A stretch of DNA of 59,555 nt from Burkholderia sp. H160 (lineage in GTDB: Bacteria > Pseudomonadota > Gammaproteobacteria > Burkholderiales > Burkholderiaceae). Made by a program: the position numbers and the translations under genes. The notes under the pieces were generated by a model. It saw only the letters and a program-made list of their open reading frames with translations. It was not told the DNA's origin and did no database searches. Location of the stretch: positions 1 to 59,555 of the forward strand of contig ABYL01000035.1 in the NCBI GenBank assembly GCA_000173575.1. Reading direction: 5' to 3'. This document shows, piece by piece, positions 34,161-42,665 of the stretch. Positions within the stretch are counted from its first letter, which is position 1. Each line of letters begins with the position of its first letter.

Positions 34161-37100
34161 GTGCCGGCATCGCAGACGAGGGGCGCAGTGGGGACGTCAT
34201 TGTCATTGGATGAAGAGCGGCGTGCGGGCACGCAGCGGGGCGCTGCGGGCGAGCCTCGCGCATTGAATGAGCCGCGTGTCGCCACGCCTTTCGCGGGCAG
34301 CGCTACGGTGTTGCAGGCACTCGAAAACGATCTGCGCAAGCATGTGCGCGGCGAAGTGCGATTTGATCAGGGCTCCAAGGCATTGTATGCGTCGGATGCG
34401 TCGAACTATCGGCAAGTCCCGCTCGGTGTCGTGGTGCCCGCCGATATCGACGATCTGCTCATGACGCTCGCCGCATGCCGGCGCAACGACGTGCCGTTTC
34501 TCGCGCGCGGCGGCGGCACGTCGCAGAACGGCCAGTGCGTGAACGTCGCGGTCGTGGCCGACGCGAGCAAGTATCTGAACCGCGTCGTCTCCATCGATCC
34601 ACTGGCTCGCGTCGCGATCGTCGAACCGGGCGTCGTTTGCGATAGCTTGCGTGATGCCGCAGAACAGCACGGCCTCACGTTCGCACCCGATCCGGCCACG
34701 CACAGCCGCTGCACGCTCGGCGGCATGATCGCCAACAACTCGTGCGGCGCGCATTCGGTGATGGCCGGCAAGACGGTCGAGAACATCGAGGCGCTCGAAA
34801 TCGCGACCTTCGACGGCGCGCGTTTCTGGGTCGGCCCGACTTCCGGGGAAGAACTCGAACGCATCATCGCGGCGGGTGGCCGTCAAGGCGAAATCTACGC
34901 GGCGCTCAAGCGATTGCGCGACACGTACGCGGAGCAGATTCGCGCGAAGTTTCCGCAGATCAAACGGCGCGTGTCGGGCTTTAATCTCGATCAACTGCTG
35001 CCGGAAAACGGCTTCAACGTCGCGCGTGCGCTGGTCGGCAGCGAAGGCACTTGCGCGGTGACGTTGCAGGCGAAAGTGCGTCTCGTGAAGAGTCCGGCGC
35101 AGCGCGTGATCGTCGTGGTCGGATTTGCGGATATCTACAAGGCGGCGGACGCCGTGCCGCATTTCATGCGCTGCGGGCCGATTGCGGTCGAGGGACTCGA
35201 CCGCGCGATCATTCGCGGCCTGCAGGCGCGTGGCCTGAAGAAGGATGAGATCGCACTGCTGCCCGAAGGCGATGCGTGGGTCGTGCTCGAGTTCGGCGCG
35301 GATACCCAGGATGAGGCGCTGCAACAGGCACGGGCTGCCGCCACGTATTTTCGGTCGGGCGCAGCGGGACCGGATATCTCGACGATGCTCGTGGAAGATC
35401 GCGCATTGCAGGCGAAGGTGTGGTCGATTCGCGAGACGGGCGCGTCGGCGGTCGCGTTGTCGGTGGACCGCGACAAGCCCGATCCGGTGGTCGGTTGGGA
35501 AGACGCTGCGGTCGATCCGCTGCGGCTCGGCGATTATCTGCGCGCGTTTCAGGCGCTCGTCGATCGCTATGGCTACGAGACGAGCCTGTACGGCCATTTC
35601 GGCGACGGCTGCGTGCACGCGCGCATTACGTTCGATCTGCGCAGCGCGGAAGGTATCGCGGCGTGGCGCCGATTCTTGCGCGAAGCAGCGGAACTGGTGG
35701 TCGAATTCGGCGGCTCGCTGTCGGGCGAACACGGCGATGGCCAGGCGAAGGCCGAGTTTCTGCCGATCATGTACGGTCCCGAGCTGATGCAGGCGATGGA
35801 GCAGTTCAAGGCGATCTGGGACCCGGCGAATCGCTTGAATCCGGGCAAGGTCGTGTACGCCTATCGCGCCGACGAAAACCTGCGCATGGGGCCCGCGTAC
35901 AAGCCGGTGACGCTGCACACGAAGCTCGCGTTCGCGAGCCAGGAAGGCAACGGTTTTCAGCGTGCGATCGAACGCTGTATCGGCATGGGCAAATGCCGCT
36001 CGCTTGAAGGCGGCACGATGTGTCCGAGCTATCGTGCCACGCGCGAGGAAAAGTACTCGACGCGCGGACGTGCGCATCTGTTCTGGGAAATGCTGCAGGG
36101 CGACGTGATCGCCGACGGCTGGAACAGCCGCGAAGTGAAAGAAGCGCTCGATACGTGCCTCGCGTGCAAGGGCTGCAAGTCCGATTGCCCGACGCATACG
36201 GACATGGCGTCGTACAAGGCGGAGTTCCTTTCTCACTACTATGAGAACCGGCGTCGGCCGCGTCAGGCGCTGTTCATGGGGCGGATCGGCGAATGGGCGC
36301 CGTGGGCCGCGTGTTTTCCACGCGTGACGAACTTTCTGACCACGGCGCCGGGTTTGTCCGCGCTCGGCAAATGGATGGCGGGTGTGGCGCAGACCCGTGC
36401 GTTGCCGCGGTTTGCCGCGACAACTTATAGACAGAGTGCGTTGTCGCAACCATCTGCGATTCAAGCGCGCGGCGACGACGCAAAGAAAGTGATCCTTTGG
36501 ATCGACACGTTCAACGACCACTTCACGCCCGAGATCGCGCAGGCCGCCGCTGATGTACTGAAGCAACTCGGCTGGCACGTCGTGCTGCCGAGGAAGCGTT
36601 TGTGTTGCGGACGTCCGCTGTACGACTTCGGCCTGCTCGAACGCGCGCGCGAACTGCTCACGCATATCGTCGACGACCTCGCGGACGACATCGCCGCCGG
36701 CGTGCCGCTGGTCGGTCTGGAGCCCGGTTGTCTATCGGTCTTCAAGGACGAGTTGCTGAAGCAACTTCCCGATCATGCGTTGGCGAAGAAGCTGTCCGCG
36801 CAAACGTATCTGTTTGCCGATTTCGTCGCGCGTCAACCGTTCGAATGGCCGACGCTCGCAGCCGATGTGATCGTGCACGGCCATTGCCATCAGAAGGCGC
36901 TGTTCGGCATGCAGGGCGATACGGCCTTGCTGAACAAGCTCGGCGTCAAATGGAGGCTGCTCGATACCGGCTGCTGCGGGATGGCGGGCTCGTTTGGCTT
37001 CAACGTCGAGCATCACGCGTTGTCGGAGAAGATCGGCGAGGACATCTTTGATGCCGTGCGCGACGCCACGGCGGCGAATGCGGACACGATCGTGCTGACC

Positions 37101-37196
37101 AACGGCTTCAGTTGCCGCGAGCAGATCGAGCACGGCACGGGGCAACACGCACTGCATATCGCCCAACTCGCACAACGGGCGCTGGCGGCGCGCTGA
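34161..37196 (+). CDS. ydiJ: YdiJ-type D-2-hydroxyglutarate dehydrogenase (FAD and Fe-S)
   Basis: This 1011-residue fusion combines, in order, an FAD-binding PCMH domain (GGGTSQNGQCVN, NNSCGAHSVMAGKTVEN, about residues 85-250), an FAD-oxidase C domain (YGHFGDGCVHARI), a 2x[4Fe-4S] segment (CIGMGKCR ... CPSY and CLACKGCKSDCP, about 610-690) and two CCG domains (CCGRPLYDFG, DTGCCGMAGSFG). YdiJ homologues oxidise D-2-hydroxyglutarate to 2-oxoglutarate, feeding electrons to the quinone pool. It directly follows hglS, whose product is its substrate. The start is a GTG without a clear ribosome site; the first 50 residues are non-conserved, so a later start near residue 53 is possible. Confidence 0.9.
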   Translation: MPASQTRGAVGTSLSLDEERRAGTQRGAAGEPRALNEPRVATPFAGSATVLQALENDLRKHVRGEVRFDQGSKALYASDASNYRQVPLGVVVPADIDDLLMTLAACRRNDVPFLARGGGTSQNGQCVNVAVVADASKYLNRVVSIDPLARVAIVEPGVVCDSLRDAAEQHGLTFAPDPATHSRCTLGGMIANNSCGAHSVMAGKTVENIEALEIATFDGARFWVGPTSGEELERIIAAGGRQGEIYAALKRLRDTYAEQIRAKFPQIKRRVSGFNLDQLLPENGFNVARALVGSEGTCAVTLQAKVRLVKSPAQRVIVVVGFADIYKAADAVPHFMRCGPIAVEGLDRAIIRGLQARGLKKDEIALLPEGDAWVVLEFGADTQDEALQQARAAATYFRSGAAGPDISTMLVEDRALQAKVWSIRETGASAVALSVDRDKPDPVVGWEDAAVDPLRLGDYLRAFQALVDRYGYETSLYGHFGDGCVHARITFDLRSAEGIAAWRRFLREAAELVVEFGGSLSGEHGDGQAKAEFLPIMYGPELMQAMEQFKAIWDPANRLNPGKVVYAYRADENLRMGPAYKPVTLHTKLAFASQEGNGFQRAIERCIGMGKCRSLEGGTMCPSYRATREEKYSTRGRAHLFWEMLQGDVIADGWNSREVKEALDTCLACKGCKSDCPTHTDMASYKAEFLSHYYENRRRPRQALFMGRIGEWAPWAACFPRVTNFLTTAPGLSALGKWMAGVAQTRALPRFAATTYRQSALSQPSAIQARGDDAKKVILWIDTFNDHFTPEIAQAAADVLKQLGWHVVLPRKRLCCGRPLYDFGLLERARELLTHIVDDLADDIAAGVPLVGLEPGCLSVFKDELLKQLPDHALAKKLSAQTYLFADFVARQPFEWPTLAADVIVHGHCHQKALFGMQGDTALLNKLGVKWRLLDTGCCGMAGSFGFNVEHHALSEKIGEDIFDAVRDATAANADTIVLTNGFSCREQIEHGTGQHALHIAQLAQRALAAR

Positions 37197-37203
37197 ATGC
37201 GCG

Positions 37204-37839
37204 CTATTTCTTCGTCGAATCGTTCGCGGCCGGCGGCGTGTGCGAAAGGTCCGCATTGGTCGCCATCCACAACACTTCGGCGTCTTCCTCGCTGGTCGAC
37301 ACGGCCGCGTGACCCGTTCGGCTGTCGAAGTAGAGGCTGTCGCCCGCGTTCAGATGTGTCGGGGCGTACAGCTCCGAATAGAGGCACACGCTGCCACTGA
37401 TCACGTAGAGAAACTCCTCGCCCTCGTGGCGGCCCCAGTCGTCGAAGGCGTCGAGCGTGTGCGCCGAGATGCGGATGCGAAACGGCAGCATCGCCTTGTG
37501 CGCGAGGTCGGTGGCGAGCAGTTCCATCTGATAGCCGCGATACGCGTGGCGCTGGCCTTCGTTCTTGCGTGTCAATGCGCGCCGGCCACTCGCGCTGACT
37601 TTCGGCGTGGAGCCGAACAGTTCGCCGATTTCGATCTTCAGGCCAAGCACGATTTTTTGCAGCACGTCGAAAGTGGGGGACATCAGGCCGTTTTCGACTT
37701 TCGACAGCGTCGAACGAGAGACACCGCATAGGCGGCTCGCGGTTTCGAGCGTCAGATCCTGCGCCTGACGGGCGGCGCGCACGCGCCGGCCGAGATCGGT
37801 GGAGGAGGTGTCGGCGGATTTGGTGAGATGGGTGTCCAT
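37204..37839 (-). CDS. XRE-family regulator with C-terminal cupin
   Basis: This 211-residue regulator has an N-terminal helix-turn-helix (LGRRVRAARQAQDLTLETAS with GVSRSTLSKVENGL, residues 16-60) and a C-terminal cupin barrel (HEGEEFLYVISGSVCLY) that senses a small molecule. Proteins of this layout (PuuR-like) control polyamine, amino acid or redox catabolic genes. ATG at 37839 is preferred although the frame extends upstream to 38226. It follows RidA and the PEP-mutase family gene on the same strand and may control them. A dyad GATCGGA/TCCGATC at 37869-37894 lies just upstream. Confidence 0.85.
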   Translation of the reverse strand: MDTHLTKSADTSSTDLGRRVRAARQAQDLTLETASRLCGVSRSTLSKVENGLMSPTFDVLQKIVLGLKIEIGELFGSTPKVSASGRRALTRKNEGQRHAYRGYQMELLATDLAHKAMLPFRIRISAHTLDAFDDWGRHEGEEFLYVISGSVCLYSELYAPTHLNAGDSLYFDSRTGHAAVSTSEEDAEVLWMATNADLSHTPPAANDSTKK

Positions 37840-37868
37840 TAGGCTTGCCGCTGTTCGGGTACGCGCTT

Positions 37869-37894
37869 GATCGGAGCGAATGATGTTTCCGATC
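37869..37894 (-). promoter_or_regulatory. Inverted repeat upstream of the XRE-cupin gene
   Basis: GATCGGA (37869-37875) and TCCGATC (37888-37894) are perfect 7-base arms 12 bases apart, 30 bases upstream of the start. A likely autoregulatory operator. Confidence 0.45.
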
Positions 37895-38026
37895 ATAACA
37901 TTTGACGCGACGGAAGCCTTTGTGCGCCCGTTCAGACGTTCACACGCTTTTCTCATCGGAAACGCCGGGGATTCCGGCGAACTCGACCCGGCGTGCGAAC
38001 GCCTCGGTGCGCAGCCTGCGAGCCGC

Positions 38027-38422
38027 CTATCTGACGGCCGCCACGCAATCGATCTCGATGTCGAAATGCCCCGGCCATGCGGGCACGTTGACGAAAATGC
38101 GCGCCGGCGGATCGACCGGAAAATAGAGCTGGTAGACCGCGTTGACCGCGGCGAATTTCTCGACCGACGTGCAATAGACGTTGCATTTGAGCACCTGATC
38201 GAGCGACGAGCCGGCCGTCTCCACACACAGCTTCAGCTGCTCGAGCACGAGCTGGGTCTGCCGTTCGATTGGCGCGTCGACCACTTCTCCGGTTTTGGGA
38301 TCGAACGGCGGAAGGCCCGACACGTAGACCGTGTCACCGTGACGCGTGACGGCGCAGGCCGGCGCTTTCAATTTTTCGAGGTACGTGGACAACGGTTCGA
38401 CGCGAATGGTCTCGCGAGGCAT
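38027..38422 (-). CDS. RidA family protein
   Basis: This 131-residue YjgF/YER057c/UK114 protein forms trimers; RidA itself hydrolyses reactive imines or enamines released by PLP enzymes, while other subgroups act on different substrates. The conserved active-site Arg sits in DPPARIFVNVPAWPGHFDIEIDCVAA near the C-terminus, and TVYVSGLPPFDPKTGE is the N-terminal signature. AGGAG lies 7 bases upstream of the ATG. It is 32 bases downstream of the PEP-mutase-like gene and probably shares its transcript. Confidence 0.88.
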   Translation of the reverse strand: MPRETIRVEPLSTYLEKLKAPACAVTRHGDTVYVSGLPPFDPKTGEVVDAPIERQTQLVLEQLKLCVETAGSSLDQVLKCNVYCTSVEKFAAVNAVYQLYFPVDPPARIFVNVPAWPGHFDIEIDCVAAVR

Positions 38423-38454
38423 GGCGATCTCCTGCTAGAGAGGTGTCCGCAGAC

Positions 38455-39276
38455 TTATGCGTCGCGGCTGAAAAGCGCGTTGAGTTGCGTACCCGTGGTC
38501 GCGCCGGCGAAGTCGAAGCGGCCATCGGCCAGCGCCTGAGCGGCCTGCATGAAACCACCCCACGCCGCGCGCGCGAGCGCGCCGCCGACGCTGATACGCC
38601 GTACGCCGAGCGCGGCCACATCCTGCAAGGTCAGATTCGATGTCGAGCCGATCAGCAGATTGACGGGCTTCGGCGCGACGGCCGCGACCACCGCTTCGAT
38701 CTGCTCGCGCGTCTGAATGCCGGGCGCGTACAGGCAATCGGCGCCCGCCGCCGCATAGGCCTTCAGACGCGCGATCGCATCGTCGAGATCGGGCTTGCCG
38801 GCAATGAAGTTCTCCGCGCGGCCGACCAGCAGCGTGTCGCCGCCGTTCTGATCGATCGCACGGCGCGCCGCGCTGAGCCGCTGCACGGCAACGTCGACTG
38901 GGAAGAGCGGCGCGCCTGGGTTGCCGGTCGAGTCTTCGATCGAGAGACCCGCGACGCCCGTTGCCACCGCGAGCGTCACGCTTTCGGCGACTTCTTCCGG
39001 ATCGCGGCCGAAGCCGCTTTCGAAGTCGGCATTGACCGGCAGATCGGTCGCATCAACGATCGTCCGCAGATGCGCGAGGACCACTTCGCGCGGCAGCGTG
39101 TTGTCCGCGTGCCCGGTCGACCACGCAAAGCCGGAACTCGTGGTGGCGAGCGCCTTGAAGCCGAGCGTCCGCAGAAAGCGGGCGCTGCCTGCGTCCCACG
39201 GATTGGGCAGCACGAAACAGCCAGACGAGTGCAGCGCGCGGAAAGCGGCGCGTTTTTCAGCGGCAGTGCGGGGCAT
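38455..39276 (-). CDS. Isocitrate lyase/PEP mutase family protein
   Basis: This 273-residue TIM-barrel enzyme of the isocitrate lyase/PEP mutase superfamily uses Mg2+ to make or break C-C or C-P bonds on small keto acids. The metal-binding segment NADFESGFG (Asp/Glu, about residues 82-90) and the downstream LSIEDSTG are present. The classical PEP mutase and methylisocitrate lyase signature KKCGH is not seen, so it is an oxaloacetate decarboxylase-type or unassigned member. AAGGAG lies 7 bases upstream. It heads a likely unit with RidA and the XRE-cupin regulator. Confidence 0.85.
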   Translation of the reverse strand: MPRTAAEKRAAFRALHSSGCFVLPNPWDAGSARFLRTLGFKALATTSSGFAWSTGHADNTLPREVVLAHLRTIVDATDLPVNADFESGFGRDPEEVAESVTLAVATGVAGLSIEDSTGNPGAPLFPVDVAVQRLSAARRAIDQNGGDTLLVGRAENFIAGKPDLDDAIARLKAYAAAGADCLYAPGIQTREQIEAVVAAVAPKPVNLLIGSTSNLTLQDVAALGVRRISVGGALARAAWGGFMQAAQALADGRFDFAGATTGTQLNALFSRDA

Positions 39277-39331
39277 CGCATATCTCCTTGGAGTAAGGGA
39301 GCGCGGCTCCCTCGTGAAAGTCTATGTCTGT

Positions 39332-39349
39332 ATCAACTGCATGGTTGAT
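39332..39349 (-). promoter_or_regulatory. Palindromic operator upstream of the PEP-mutase-like gene
   Basis: ATCAAC-TGCATG-GTTGAT has perfect 6-base arms, extended outward by GT/AC-type symmetry. It lies 56-73 bases upstream of the start and overlaps TATCAT, a possible minus-strand -10. The pattern resembles GntR/LacI-type sites. Confidence 0.5.
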
Positions 39350-39443
39350 GATACTGGCGGCAACTTTCATCGGGCAGGATGCCCGCAGGCGCGGTCTGGC
39401 TGAATCGGCGGTAGCGGCACGTTCCCGATCGCCGTATAAACGC

Positions 39444-39480
39444 AAAAAGCGAGCGCATGCTTCAAAAGCATGGCTCGCTT
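39444..39480 (-). terminator. Terminator of the DUF4148 gene
   Basis: AAGCGAGC (39447-39454) pairs with GCTCGCTT (39473-39480), and an inner stem CATGCTT/AAGCATG closes on a three-base loop with one bulged G. The A-run at 39444-39448 is a U-tract on the minus strand, 74 bases past the DUF4148 stop. Confidence 0.85.
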
Positions 39481-39553
39481 CATCTCAGATCGAAACGGCG
39501 AAAATCACAAAAGCGAAAGAGGCACTTGCTGCCGGCTATACGTTCGCCAGTCC

Positions 39554-39862
39554 TCACTGACCGTCCGGATTGACCCACATCGGGTGGTGGCCGGATTGCG
39601 ACGTTCCGCCCATCGGCGACCCATATCCCGACGTGTCGCCCTGGCCATTCGCTTTCATCGCGGAGACGCGCGCCTCGGCTGCCTGAATGTCCGCGGGGTA
39701 CTGGGCATCGTACGCGGTGGCCGGGTTATAGCCCGTCTGTTCGAGTTGCTGCACCTCTGCCTTGACCTGGGCGCGCGTGACCGGCTGTTCCGATTGTGCG
39801 AACGCTGCGGCCGGCGCGGCGATCACCGCCGCCAGCGCAACTGCCTGGATTAGCGATTTCAT
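39554..39862 (-). CDS. DUF4148 domain-containing periplasmic protein
   Basis: A 102-residue small exported protein. Signal peptide MKSLIQAVALAAVIAAPAAAF is cut near AQS, followed by the DUF4148 pattern (VTRAQVKAEVQQLEQTGYNP ... YPADIQAAEARVSA). Burkholderiales genomes carry many copies; the role is unknown. The tail is Gly/Ser/Pro-rich (TSGYGSPMGGTSQSGHHP). It has its own terminator and appears monocistronic. The 191-base gap to the next gene on the right holds its promoter. Confidence 0.88.
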   Translation of the reverse strand: MKSLIQAVALAAVIAAPAAAFAQSEQPVTRAQVKAEVQQLEQTGYNPATAYDAQYPADIQAAEARVSAMKANGQGDTSGYGSPMGGTSQSGHHPMWVNPDGQ

Positions 39863-40053
39863 GGCGTTTCCCTCCGTAGTTGTGTATCCAGCACCGCAGC
39901 AATGTGGGTGCCATAGACGCAGTCTAGGAGTGAGCGCATTCGGGGAAAACCACTAGGCGACTAATTCAGTATTGCGGAGAACAGGCAGTCGGCGAGCTGT
40001 AATCCCACTTTCGCGGTTTTCGTAAAACAGCGGAAAAGCGCGTGTCGATCCAG

Positions 40054-41139
40054 TCACACACCTTTGCGCACATCGACGCGATAAGTCGTGATTTGCCGGT
40101 AAGTATCACCGGGTCGCACGATCACTTCATGCTGTCCGGTCATATTGACTTCGTTCGGAAAACCGCCCGCCTCGAGGCACAAACCGGCGTGCCGTTGATA
40201 GCGAACGCCGCCGCGTCCCGGGTTGCCGTTCAGCGCGTTGCCCGTGTAAAACTGCAGGCCACGTTGATCGGTCGCAACCGTCAACTCGCGTCCGCTGCCC
40301 GGATCGTATGCGCAGGCGACTTCGCGCAGTGGCGGCGCGACGTCGTTGATGCCCGCATCAGGCGCCTCGCGCAGCACGTAGCAATGATCGAAGCCGCCGG
40401 CTCGCGCGAGTTGCGCATGCGGCCAGTCGAGCCGGCCGCCGATCGGCGCGCTCTGCCGGAAGTCGAAGGCGTTGCCCGCGACGTCGGCGAGCTTGCACGG
40501 AATCATCGTCGCGTCGACTTCGAAAAAGCGCTCGGCGTCGATCGACAGCACGTGGCCGCGTATGTCGGTGTCCGCGCGCCCGGTCAGATTGAAGTACGGA
40601 TGACTCGTCAGATTGAGCGGCGTCGGCGCGTCGGTGATCGCTTCGTACGCGATCGTCAGCGTGCCGTCGTCGTCGAGCGAATAGCGCACCTGCACGGTCA
40701 CGTTGCCCGGAAAGCCAGCATCGCCTTCGGGCGACTCGAGCCGCATCAGCAACGCGCCGTCGTCTTCGCTGACGTCCCACAACGCGCGATGAAAGCCGAT
40801 CGTGCCGCCATGCAGCAGGTTCGGACCTTCGTTGCGATCGAGCGTGTACTCGATGCCGTCGAGCGAAAAGCGTGCGCCCGCGATGCGATTCGCCCAGCGG
40901 CCGATCAGTCCGCCCATGTAGGTCGTGGCCGCCACGTATTCGGCGGGCGTGTCGTGGCCGAGCAGAATATCGCCGAGACGACCCGCGCGATCCGGCGCAT
41001 GCCACGAAACCAGTGTCGCGCCGAGGTCGCTGATGGCGACTTTCATGCCGTGCGCGTTGCGTAGCGTGTAGAGCCGCACGCGATCGCCGCCCTGTAGCGT
41101 GCCCCAGGGCTCGGAAGAGAGTTGTGCAATGCTGATCAT
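40054..41139 (-). CDS. galM: Aldose 1-epimerase (mutarotase)
   Basis: This 361-residue GalM-like enzyme interconverts alpha and beta anomers of hexoses or pentoses. The catalytic residues are in the expected places: His in LNLTSHPYFNLTG, Glu near the C-terminus in GLCLEAGGFPNEVN, and Arg in GRWANRIAGARF. It starts MISIAQLS at 41139; the frame extends upstream without support. It lies 34 bases downstream of xylR on the same strand, so it is expressed with the xylose regulator and probably supplies the anomer of D-xylose used by XylA. Confidence 0.9.
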   Translation of the reverse strand: MISIAQLSSEPWGTLQGGDRVRLYTLRNAHGMKVAISDLGATLVSWHAPDRAGRLGDILLGHDTPAEYVAATTYMGGLIGRWANRIAGARFSLDGIEYTLDRNEGPNLLHGGTIGFHRALWDVSEDDGALLMRLESPEGDAGFPGNVTVQVRYSLDDDGTLTIAYEAITDAPTPLNLTSHPYFNLTGRADTDIRGHVLSIDAERFFEVDATMIPCKLADVAGNAFDFRQSAPIGGRLDWPHAQLARAGGFDHCYVLREAPDAGINDVAPPLREVACAYDPGSGRELTVATDQRGLQFYTGNALNGNPGRGGVRYQRHAGLCLEAGGFPNEVNMTGQHEVIVRPGDTYRQITTYRVDVRKGV

Positions 41140-41173
41140 GTGGTCAGTGCGAAGAAAAAATAGTAATGCATGC

Positions 41174-42394
41174 TCAGCCCGCGGTTTTCGCTTTTGCGCC
41201 CACGCGCTCCTGGTATTCGCGCGGCGTGCAGCCAAGTTCGCGGCGAAATACCGCGTACATGTATTGCAATGACGTGAAGCCGCAACGAATCGCGACTTCC
41301 GCGCTCGATGCGTCGCGTTTCGCGAGCAACGTCTTGGCGACGTCGAGCTTGTGGCGCAGGATCTCCTGATGCACCGTGCACTGAAGCTCGCGCCGGAAAT
41401 ACTCTTCGAGCGACGAGCGCGACACGCCCACATAGTCGGCCACCTGCTCGGTGCGGATGCCCTGGCATGCGTACTGGCGAATGAAATGCCGTGCGCGCAT
41501 CACGTAGGGACTCGCGAGCGGCTGATGCCGAGTCGATTCGAGCACGTTGATGCCAACCGGCGGCACGAGGATGCGACGCCCCGGAAAGCGTGCGCCGTGC
41601 AGCATCTGATGCAGGATGTGCGCGGCCGTGCGGCCCATTTCCTCGGTGCCCTGAATCACCGACGACAGCGGAATGCGCGTCAGCGTACGCGTGAGCGGAT
41701 CGTTGTCGATGCCGATGATCGCGACTTCCTCGGGCACCGGAATCCCCGCGATCAGACACGCCTGCAACAGGTGCCGCGCCCGCGCGTCGGTTACCGCGAT
41801 GATGCCGACCGGCTTCGGCAGTTGTCGCAGCCATGCGGTGAGCTGTTCGATCGCCTGGTTCCAGGACGGCGCGCTCGTCGACAGACCGCGATAGATCTCG
41901 CTATCGATCTGCGCTGCACTGCGTCCGTCCGCGCTGCGCAGATGCCCGAATGCGAGTTCGCGCTGTTGCGCCCAGCGGTTTTCCTGTGCCTGCGGCAGGC
42001 TGTACAGCGCGAAGTTTTCGAGGCCCGCGCCGATCAGATGCGTGTAGGCGAGCGACACGAGCTTGCTGTTGTCGGTCGCGATATAGGGTAAATCCGTAGG
42101 GTACTGCGTCGGATCCTCGTATGACGAACCGACGGCGACGACCGGCAGCGGGCAGTCGCGCAGCGCTTCGTCGACGGCGGGGTCGTCGAAGTCAGCGATG
42201 ATGCCGTCGCCGTCGAAGCGCTGGATACCGGCGAGCCGGCAGCGAAAGTCTTCTTCGAGGAAGAGGTCCCAGGCGACCCGCGTCGACAGCAGGTAGTTGC
42301 CGATGCCGGTGATGATCTCGCGATCGTAGACCTTGTTCGCGTTGAACAGCAGCGCGATCCGATGGGTTGTCTGAGGTGCTTGTGGACGGGTCAT
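41174..42394 (-). CDS. xylR: Xylose operon regulator XylR (AraC family)
   Basis: This 406-residue activator joins a LacI-like ligand-binding domain that binds D-xylose (HRIALLFNANKVYDREI at the start, GIIADFDDPAVDEAL, VAIIGIDNDPLTRTL) to a C-terminal AraC double helix-turn-helix (YVGVSRSSLEEYFRRELQ and IRCGFTSLQYMYAVFRRELG). E. coli XylR is 392 residues with its ligand domain starting at about residue 7, which favours the ATG at 42394; an in-frame ATG at 42442 adds 16 residues. Neither has a strong ribosome site. It is divergent from xylA and likely controls both sides. Confidence 0.92.
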   Translation of the reverse strand: MTRPQAPQTTHRIALLFNANKVYDREIITGIGNYLLSTRVAWDLFLEEDFRCRLAGIQRFDGDGIIADFDDPAVDEALRDCPLPVVAVGSSYEDPTQYPTDLPYIATDNSKLVSLAYTHLIGAGLENFALYSLPQAQENRWAQQRELAFGHLRSADGRSAAQIDSEIYRGLSTSAPSWNQAIEQLTAWLRQLPKPVGIIAVTDARARHLLQACLIAGIPVPEEVAIIGIDNDPLTRTLTRIPLSSVIQGTEEMGRTAAHILHQMLHGARFPGRRILVPPVGINVLESTRHQPLASPYVMRARHFIRQYACQGIRTEQVADYVGVSRSSLEEYFRRELQCTVHQEILRHKLDVAKTLLAKRDASSAEVAIRCGFTSLQYMYAVFRRELGCTPREYQERVGAKAKTAG

Positions 42395-42665
42395 GGCGGT
42401 AAGCGGCGTGCGGGTCAAGGGACTACGCGCCTTTGTCTCCATCGTGTCGGGGGCCTGGGAGCAACCCTGTATTTAAGCGTCTGGTTATTCTAGGCGCCGA
42501 ATCGTGCGACGGCAGTAAACAAACGCGCGGGCGGTAAGAAACATCAAGCGCGCTGCGCAATTTCGCAATTGCCGACACATCGTGCAAGCGGCAGCATGGC
42601 GTCACTTTGTCGGGCGGCGCGGCGTCATCGCGCCGGTTGCAATGCAGCATACATAGGAGACGCCG
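42395..42665. promoter_or_regulatory. xylR-xylA divergent control region
   Basis: 271 bases that should hold XylR sites. I see tandem GCAATT half-sites (GCGCAATTTCGCAATTGCC, about 42555-42574). No exact match to the E. coli XylR consensus was recognised. The xylA ribosome site is GGAG at 42656-42659. Confidence 0.4.

Noticed and set aside
34203-36665. 820-residue minus-strand frame over ydiJ
   Set aside because: Antisense shadow of a conserved flavoprotein; composition is biased and no motif is seen.
39324-39560. 78-residue plus-strand frame
   Set aside because: It begins in the operator of a minus-strand gene, crosses a terminator hairpin and has no recognised features.
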